NCBI RefSeq assembly: GCF_004114915.1
Contig: NZ_CP022220.1
Location: 310,001-374,000 of the forward strand
Direction of reading: 5' to 3'
DNA from: Bradyrhizobium guangxiense
Lineage (GTDB): Bacteria > Pseudomonadota > Alphaproteobacteria > Rhizobiales > Xanthobacteraceae
Length of the DNA stretch: 64,000 bases
Part shown: positions 58,626-64,000 of the stretch, in pieces
Layout: each line of letters begins with the position of its first letter
Position numbering within the stretch: the stretch's first letter is position 1
The notes under the pieces: generated by a model
What the model was told of the DNA's origin: nothing
The model's input: the letters and a program-made list of their open reading frames with translations, nothing else
Database searches by the model: none
Made by a program: the position numbers and the translations under genes

Positions 58626-58629
58626 ATGA

Positions 58630-59487
58630 CTACACTCCCCCTTGCGCGATGAGGCCTTGCGGCCGACACTTGATGAAAACAATGGCAAGCAAGAAGACGA
58701 GCACATCGGCGAGGACCGGAGGGATAACCCAGGGCAGCGCCGCGCTGAGAGCGCCGATGATCCCGGCTCCTGCCACTGGGCCCATAAAGGAGCCGACACC
58801 GCCAAGCATGACGGCGACAAATCCCTGGATCAGAAAGCGAATTCCGAGATCTGCAAACAGATCGAACACCGGCACGATAAGCGCCCCGGCGAGCCCGGCC
58901 AAAGCTGCGCCGAAGGCAAAGGTGGTGCCATAGATGAAATTCGTCGAAACCCCGGAGGCGCGCGCTAGCGCCGGATTTTCCAGGGTCGCCCGAACGCGCA
59001 AGCCGAAGCTTGTGCGGGACAGGAGCAGAAAGCAGCCCCCCATCACCAAAGCCGTGATCACGAGAATCGTAAAGCGCCAAGCTGAGATGTGTATCGTGGC
59101 GATATCTATGGATCCACCGATAGGCTCCGGAACCGTCAGATAAAACCCGCCAATTAGGCCCCGCACAGACTCCCGGATGATAAGACCGAGCGCATAGGTG
59201 CCGAGCATTGCAACGATCGGTGCGGCATAGAAGCGGCGGATGATGAGCGCTTCGAGTACGAAACCCAGCAATCCGACTAAGATCGGTGCCGCCGCCATAC
59301 CGAGCCAAACCGGGAGACCATGACTATAGGCGAGATAAGTAATATAAGCGCCGAGCAGGACGAACTCACCCTGGGCAAAGTTGAAGATGCCCATCATGCT
59401 CGCGATGATTCCTAGCCCAAGCACGATCAACACGATAATCGCACCGAAGCTCAGGATCTCGAATGCCGCCATGAATGCACTAGTCAT
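58630..59487 (-). CDS. ABC transporter inner-membrane permease (LivH/UrtB type)
   Basis: A 285-residue permease with about eight membrane helices. Features: LGLGIIASMMGIFNFAQGEFVLLGAYITYL near residues 20-50 and RVRATLENPALARASGVST, the cytoplasmic loop that contacts the ATPase, near 180. It is placed between the amidase and the binding-protein genes; the 4-base gap to the latter indicates one message. Confidence 0.9.
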   Translation of the reverse strand: MTSAFMAAFEILSFGAIIVLIVLGLGIIASMMGIFNFAQGEFVLLGAYITYLAYSHGLPVWLGMAAAPILVGLLGFVLEALIIRRFYAAPIVAMLGTYALGLIIRESVRGLIGGFYLTVPEPIGGSIDIATIHISAWRFTILVITALVMGGCFLLLSRTSFGLRVRATLENPALARASGVSTNFIYGTTFAFGAALAGLAGALIVPVFDLFADLGIRFLIQGFVAVMLGGVGSFMGPVAGAGIIGALSAALPWVIPPVLADVLVFLLAIVFIKCRPQGLIAQGGV

Positions 59488-59520
59488 ATGCCGCGATCCA
59501 GTCGCACTATCGTCTCGGCC

Positions 59521-61065
59521 TCACATCTTCTTCCAGTCGCCTATCTGTTCGAAGGCATGGGCGGCGCGGTAGATGGTGGATTCCTCGAAGTGGCGACCGA
59601 CCAGCATTAGGCCCACTGGCAGGCCGTCGACCATTCCGCAGGGCAGCGACATAGCTGGATGATGCGTAATGTCGAATGGCGCGGTGTTGGTGAACATCTC
59701 AATCGCGCGCGTGAAGTAGTCCTCGCGACTGGCATTGGATGGCGGCAGCGGGGTTGCCTTCATCGGCGTCGTCGGCATGAGGAGGAGATCATAGCTCTCG
59801 AGAGCTTTGTCATATGCCGTAGCGAGGCGGCGGGAGATGTTGAGCGCCTTGCCGTAAAACCTGGACCCGAAGGTGTTGTTGATATAGGTCCCCCACAACA
59901 TAAACAGCTTGTTAGTCTCGGACAATGAGTCCGCCTTCTGCCGCCACCCGCGATGGAAATCCATCAGGGAGGTTGGATAAAGATCGCCTCGGCTGAGACC
60001 ATAGCCGTCACCGAACATCATGGTCTGGACAGCCCCCTCAGTTCCGATGGGGGTCCAGATCGCCGCGCCTAGAAGGTGCATCGGAATCGAGACGATCTCT
60101 ACGGTCGCGCCGAGATCTTTGAAGCGCTTTGCGGCCTCACGCACGCTTTCGTTCACGGCAGCTTCTGCGGACGGCTGCTCGAAGCCCTCCTTGAGGATAC
60201 CAATCTTCATCCCTTTGATGCCCGCACCCAAGGCCTTGGTGTATTCATCCACCTTCGGAGCCTTGATGCGCGAATCGTAGCCGTCGTCGCCGGCGATCAC
60301 CTCGAGTAGCAGGGCGTTGTCGGCCACCGTTGCCGTAATCGGCCCGGTGTGGTCGATAAAGATCTCAATCGGCATTATTCCTGTATAGGGAACGAGACCC
60401 CAAGTCGGCTTCATACCGTACGTGCCGCAGAATGAGGATGGCATTCGGATCGAACCGCCCTGATCGCCGCCGATCGCAATGTCGACCTCGCGTAGTGCGA
60501 CCACAACCCCGCTTCCGGAGGAAGAACCGCCGGCCGAATAGCCCATCTTGTGTGGATTGTGGACCGGGCCAGTCGCGTTGGTGTGGCTGCCGCCAGAGAG
60601 ACAGAAGGCTTCGCAGTGAACCTTGCCCACAATTTCGGCGCCAGCATCAAGCATGCGTGTAACGATGGTGGCGTCAAAATCGGGTACGTAGCCTTCGAGG
60701 GTGGCCGAGCCATTCATCATAGGCACTCCGGCCAACATAATGTTGTCCTTCAAGGCAACGGTCTTGCCTTTCAGTTTTCCGCTGCCGGCGCCTTTGATGT
60801 TGGTTTTGCGGTACCAAGCATTGCGAGTGTTTTCGTCTGGCGATGGCCGATAGCCGGGCGTCCGCGGATATTTGACCACGGGCAACTCGTCGGGCATCGC
60901 GGCAACGAGATTGTATGCGTCCAGCGAGCCCCGCATCAAACCGCGGAACGAGGCGACATCTTCGTCGGTCAACGAAAGACCACACTGCTTGGCAACTTCG
61001 AGAAGCTGGGTGGGAGTCGGAAGGGAAACTGACACGCGGCTCTCCTGAAAGGTTGATCCCGTCAT
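59521..61065 (-). CDS. Amidase (amidase signature family, Rhodococcus-type enantioselective amidase)
   Basis: A protein of about 514 residues that hydrolyses carboxamides to acids and ammonia. The catalytic triad is visible: Lys106 (TVALKDNIML), cis-Ser181 (YSAGGSSSGSG) and Ser205 (GGDQGGSIRMP). The text GVPMMNGSATLEGYVP, GPITATVADNALLLEVIAG and NTAPFDITHHPAMSLPCGM follows the amidases that work with nitrile hydratase in Rhodococcus; no nitrile hydratase gene is in this window. Start at the ATG at 61065 is preferred, with a GTG slightly downstream possible. It is the first gene of the transporter operon: uptake and hydrolysis of the same amide is likely. Confidence 0.92.
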   Translation of the reverse strand: MTGSTFQESRVSVSLPTPTQLLEVAKQCGLSLTDEDVASFRGLMRGSLDAYNLVAAMPDELPVVKYPRTPGYRPSPDENTRNAWYRKTNIKGAGSGKLKGKTVALKDNIMLAGVPMMNGSATLEGYVPDFDATIVTRMLDAGAEIVGKVHCEAFCLSGGSHTNATGPVHNPHKMGYSAGGSSSGSGVVVALREVDIAIGGDQGGSIRMPSSFCGTYGMKPTWGLVPYTGIMPIEIFIDHTGPITATVADNALLLEVIAGDDGYDSRIKAPKVDEYTKALGAGIKGMKIGILKEGFEQPSAEAAVNESVREAAKRFKDLGATVEIVSIPMHLLGAAIWTPIGTEGAVQTMMFGDGYGLSRGDLYPTSLMDFHRGWRQKADSLSETNKLFMLWGTYINNTFGSRFYGKALNISRRLATAYDKALESYDLLLMPTTPMKATPLPPSNASREDYFTRAIEMFTNTAPFDITHHPAMSLPCGMVDGLPVGLMLVGRHFEESTIYRAAHAFEQIGDWKKM

Positions 61066-61161
61066 TGGGACACGCGGCGTTCTTCTGTCGTGGCCGCTTA
61101 TCAGATTAGCCGTAGGTAAAGCGCAGCAGGGCGCTCGGCCCCAGAAGGTGCGCAACGCAAG

Positions 61162-61179
61162 TTGGGTAATATTGGGTAA
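61162..61179 (-). promoter_or_regulatory. Direct-repeat operator candidate, amidase operon copy
   Basis: TTGGGTAATATTGGGTAA: two TTGGGTAA copies spaced 10 bases, upstream of the amidase gene. It matches the site at 48211 in 15 of 18 bases, and the flanks also agree (AAGT before it in both). Direct repeats spaced one helical turn are typical of AraC-family sites, and an AraC-type gene is at 62284. Confidence 0.6.
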
Positions 61180-61477
61180 AACGACGCTGAATGCGTCTGC
61201 CAGTGCAGGCGTTTCGCCGATCTGTCCTGCCTCGCCGGCTTGTCTTTGAGCCCTTAGGTCTTTTTGACGGGCTGGTAAGGCGACAAGTGAACCGGTCTCG
61301 TCACCTTAGAGTTGAAATATGGCACGGATCTGACAATGCAGCGGATTACATCAGAGGCCTAAGCATTTCAAAGTAACAACCAGCCAATTTCGGCGATCAC
61401 GCGCTTCCCCTAACTGGCGCGAACTGCCGCGCGCCAAGCTCACGATCGTACGCGCATTCGCCACCACCTTAATCCAC
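61180..61477. other. Spacer upstream of the amidase repeat
   Basis: No gene. It includes the region downstream of the SnoaL-like gene. ACCACCTTAATCCACC...GGGGGGTGGTAG at about 61463-61493 has a short inverted repeat (CCACC/GGTGG) that may end that gene's transcript. Confidence 0.4.
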
Positions 61478-61855
61478 CTAAAGGGGGGTGGTAGATGAAT
61501 GATGGTGTAAAATCTTCCAGGAGGCATCATGACGGCGCAGCACAAACGTAAATCGGGCGGGTGTCGCCACTTGCAGATCATGCCGCGTTTCAGAAAAGAC
61601 ATAATTTCCGACGGCCATAACAATGTCAGCCGCCAAGCTGACGCAATGACATACGTCAAATTTTACCCTTGCGGTGCCATGGAAGTAGGTGCGTATTTCT
61701 GCGACACCGATGTAGAGCGTGGAACTAGACGTACCGTGAAGCAAGGCATCATCTGCGTATAACGCAACAAGATACTCCGGCTTGCCAGAGTTGAACGCTC
61801 GCGCCCAAGCTTCCAAGAAGGCACGCACATCCAGCACAACTTTGTCGTTGTTCAC
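61478..61855 (-). CDS. SnoaL-like (NTF2-fold) protein
   Basis: A 125-residue protein starting at a GTG at 61855. Pattern: FLEAWARAFNSGKPEYLVALYADDALLHGT, then ...FTFVLRRHDASWKILHHHSSTTP. This is the SnoaL-like/DUF4440 NTF2 fold with the usual WKI.HHHSS ending seen in calcium-kinase-associated and SgcJ-type proteins. These proteins bind small ligands or isomerise them. Role here unknown. Confidence 0.75.
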   Translation of the reverse strand: MNNDKVVLDVRAFLEAWARAFNSGKPEYLVALYADDALLHGTSSSTLYIGVAEIRTYFHGTARVKFDVCHCVSLAADIVMAVGNYVFSETRHDLQVATPARFTFVLRRHDASWKILHHHSSTTPL

Positions 61856-62283
61856 GATGAACGCCTCTTCAGCGGAGAAATGGCGACCGGAAGCGATAAG
61901 AGTGGGTTGGCCTTACCATCTGATATAAGGAAACCTCTTGCATATGCACTGCATTTTTGATCCGTTCGTTCATGCTTCCGACTGCGCGCTCATCCACGAT
62001 CTTGTTGAGGTCGCTGCTTGTCAGCGGAGCGCAACGTTTTTTGCAAGCTCGCCTCCTCTATGCAGCTTGTCGGTCATTATGTTCTCATTGCGAGCCAGCA
62101 GTACCTTCGCCACCCCGTCCGGGTCCACACCAAATTGGTGATGGGGCCGCAAAAGAATTGGCGCGAACTCAACAAGTACGGACCGAGTTCAGAAGTGTTC
62201 GCAGAGGATCAGGGGCAGCGACGTGAAGTCGCTGCTTCGAGCCCTTGATCGCCGCGTATACGACGCAGCCCTGATACACCGGC
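61856..62283. other. Spacer between SnoaL-like gene and AraC gene
   Basis: Short plus-strand frames (61957-62248) show nothing recognisable. TTGATCGCCGCGTATACG near 62247 follows a stop. No promoter element identified. Confidence 0.4.
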
Positions 62284-63192
62284 TTATCTTCCCTCAGCTC
62301 GCCGCCAGGTGCTGGGACTGGTGCCAGTGCTGCGCTTAAATTCACGGCTGAAGTGATAGACGTCACAAAAACCGCAGCGTTCGGCGATTGCGCCGAGCCC
62401 AGCGTCACTTTCCAAGAGCAGCTTTTGCGCCATCATGATCCGCTCTCGAATCAACAAGCGCCTTGGGCTGATCTGCAGATGCCCTTGAAATAGCCGCCGC
62501 GTCTGTGCGGCGCTGAGGCCAGTGACCGAGGCGAGTTCATCGGCGTGCCAGGATCGCTCCGGGGACTGCCGCATCTTTAAAATGATGGCTCGCAATGGGG
62601 CCGGGAGACGGGATTCACCGTGCTTCGAGGAAGGTGCTGCGATGAGGTGAAGCAGTTCCGCCACGAGGCAGTTAAGTGCCAAATCGACGTTATCATCCCT
62701 GGCGCGCAAGACATCAAATAGTCTTGCGAACCACCGTTCGATCTCGTTCGGCACTGATATCGTTGCTAGCGTTGCTCCGGTGCCGAACACCTTTCGCCGA
62801 ATGGCCGCACAGTCGGGCCCGTCGATCCGCACCCACAGAACAGTCCAGGGATCATTTTCATCCGGCCAGTGCGCATGCGACGTTTCGTTGGCAATCCAGA
62901 TCAACTGACCGCGCTCAACAGTCGATGTCCTGCCTTCGCTGACTACAAAGCCGCGCCCAGCGGAGCAGTATAGAATGTCCTGGCCCGGATAATTGTCTCG
63001 AGCGATGTGATGATCACGTGCGGTGATGGCCTTGCCCGCCCTAAGTACCGTAAAGGCGCATCGGGTCCAGGCAGCATCAGGGAGGACGTACTGATGGCTC
63101 TCAGGAAAAAGTGTGCGCTGCGGCAAGCCGGCCATGCGCGTTTTATATAAATTGAAGCGTGCTTTGTCCATTCCCGCTGGGGCTTTCTGCAT
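62284..63192 (-). CDS. AraC-family transcriptional regulator
   Basis: A 302-residue regulator. The N-terminal cupin-like sensing part (about 20-150, RDNYPGQDILYCSAGRGFVV, GQLIWIANETSHAHWP) is of the AraC arabinose-binding type. Two helix-turn-helix motifs form the C-terminal 100 residues (SWHADELASVTGLSAAQTRRLFQGHL and LGAIAERCGFCDVYHFSREFKRSTG). It is divergent from the ribokinase-like gene and a candidate regulator for the repeats at 48211 and 61162. Confidence 0.93.
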   Translation of the reverse strand: MQKAPAGMDKARFNLYKTRMAGLPQRTLFPESHQYVLPDAAWTRCAFTVLRAGKAITARDHHIARDNYPGQDILYCSAGRGFVVSEGRTSTVERGQLIWIANETSHAHWPDENDPWTVLWVRIDGPDCAAIRRKVFGTGATLATISVPNEIERWFARLFDVLRARDDNVDLALNCLVAELLHLIAAPSSKHGESRLPAPLRAIILKMRQSPERSWHADELASVTGLSAAQTRRLFQGHLQISPRRLLIRERIMMAQKLLLESDAGLGAIAERCGFCDVYHFSREFKRSTGTSPSTWRRAEGR

Positions 63193-63407
63193 CTAGGCTC
63201 GATGTCAATGACTAACAAATGAGCTCGTGATCAGGCTCCCGGATGCACGTTTTGTATCCATAGAGATCGCTGAGGGAGCTCAGGGAGGACCGGTGCCGAT
63301 GCTCACGGCCCACGAAACTGCGCCACCGCGCGCAGGGCCCTTGTGGCGACGTGGTGGAGGCATTCCACGCCACGCCTTGATCTCAGGCACTTTCAGGGGA
63401 GGAATTG

Positions 63408-64000
63408 ATGAGTAAACCGAGAATTACCGTCGTCGGCAGCTTCGCCGTAGGACTGACCATTCGCGCTCCGAACATCCCGGTCTTCGGGGTCACGATGTTA
63501 GGCAGCAGTTTCGATATGGGCCCGGGCGGAAAAGGTTCGAATCAGGCTGTTGCCACTGCGCGGCTCGGGGCGGACTCGTCGCTGGTTGCGATCATCGGCA
63601 AAGACCAATTCGCAGATATTGGCATTGATCTGTACAAGGCCGAGGGCGTCGATACGGCGCATGTCAAGCAGATCACCGAGAAGCCGACGGCGGTTGGCTT
63701 CATCATCCTCAATGAGCGAGGCGAGAACTTCATTATCATGGATTATGGCGCCACAAACGCCATGGATCCGGCTTTTGTCGATCGCGCCGAGAGCCGCATT
63801 CGCGAGAGCGACCTCGTCATGGCGGTCCTGGAGCCGCCGGTCGAGGTGGCTATGCGGGCGATGGAGCTCGGTCGCAAATACGGTAAGAAAACCATTCTCA
63901 ATCCGGCGCCGGCCGCACCGCTGCCGGATGAAATCTTCCCGTTGGTCGATTTCCTGACGCCGAATGAAAGCGAACTTCGCATCCTGCTCGGTCTGCGCCC
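63408..64000 (+). CDS. Ribokinase-like PfkB-family sugar kinase, partial
   Basis: The first 197 codons, with an AGGGGAGGAATTG ribosome binding site before the ATG at 63408; the gene runs off the right edge. It begins MSKPRITVVGSFAVGL, and has the first PfkB signature region GPGGKGSNQAVATARLGADSS and LNPAPAAPLPDEIFPLVDF, LTPNESEL. Closest in text to ribokinase; the catalytic DTxGAGD is outside the window, so substrate is not fixed. Confidence 0.85.
   Translation, partial: MSKPRITVVGSFAVGLTIRAPNIPVFGVTMLGSSFDMGPGGKGSNQAVATARLGADSSLVAIIGKDQFADIGIDLYKAEGVDTAHVKQITEKPTAVGFIILNERGENFIIMDYGATNAMDPAFVDRAESRIRESDLVMAVLEPPVEVAMRAMELGRKYGKKTILNPAPAAPLPDEIFPLVDFLTPNESELRILLGLR

Overview
The window looks like part of a symbiosis island of a nodulating alphaproteobacterium, most likely Bradyrhizobium. 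The evidence is a complete rhizobial (Rhc) type III secretion system (T3SS), its regulator gene ttsI behind a nod box, tts-box promoters, the secreted proteins NopA, NopB, NopC, NopX and NopP, and a high load of nested or decaying mobile elements. No rRNA, tRNA or CRISPR array was seen.

Layout. 1-328: end of an IS66-family element. 2294-4939: a multi-PAS histidine kinase. 5978-9012: nod box, then ttsI, rhcC2 and a CpaD-like lipoprotein gene on the plus strand. 17864-9179: the core export operon on the minus strand, nopB-rhcJ-nolU-rhcL-rhcN-rhcZ-rhcQ-rhcR-rhcS-rhcT-rhcU, mostly overlapping by a few bases. 18072-27406: rhcC1, tts box and nopX, then tts box, nopC, nopA, a hairpin, sctD-like, sctX-like, sctY-like and rhcV, ending in a broken TadD-like gene. 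28963-28166: nopP with its own probable tts box. 29322-39079: a graveyard holding a truncated group II intron, a frameshifted serine recombinase module, a decayed restriction-modification gene, an IS630 element with clean ends, and an IS21 element with an IS110-type element inserted in its left part. 39668-44140: lrgAB, an aldehyde dehydrogenase remnant, a PAS-HTH protein and pyruvate kinase. 48131-44246: Tm-1-like protein, PEP-hydrolase-family protein and a flavoprotein. 48273-54664: an IS66 element with two full-length group II introns, one in tnpB and one in tnpC. 61065-54874: amidase plus a five-gene ABC uptake system of the branched-chain amino acid/urea/amide type. 61478 to the end: a SnoaL-like protein, an AraC-family regulator and the start of a ribokinase-like gene.

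How it works together. Plant flavonoids acting through NodD and the nod box should switch on ttsI. TtsI, which has Glu instead of the phospho-acceptor Asp, then activates the tts-box operons that build and load the injectisome. The outer-membrane channel looks hybrid: RhcC1 resembles the N-terminal part of a T3SS secretin, while RhcC2 and the adjacent lipoprotein resemble the CpaC/CpaD pair of Tad pili, and the broken gene after rhcV resembles TadD. The right third looks like an amide/nitrogen or carbon scavenging region. Two of its operons share an upstream direct repeat, which suggests one regulator.

The most notable observations are the IS66 element whose two introns, when removed in silico, restore canonical TnpB and TnpC junctions; the shared direct repeat; the degenerate autocleavage motif of RhcU; the SctX-SctY-SctV gene trio; and the Tad-like parts of the T3SS. 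All assignments come from reading the sequence and from remembered family features; no database search was run.
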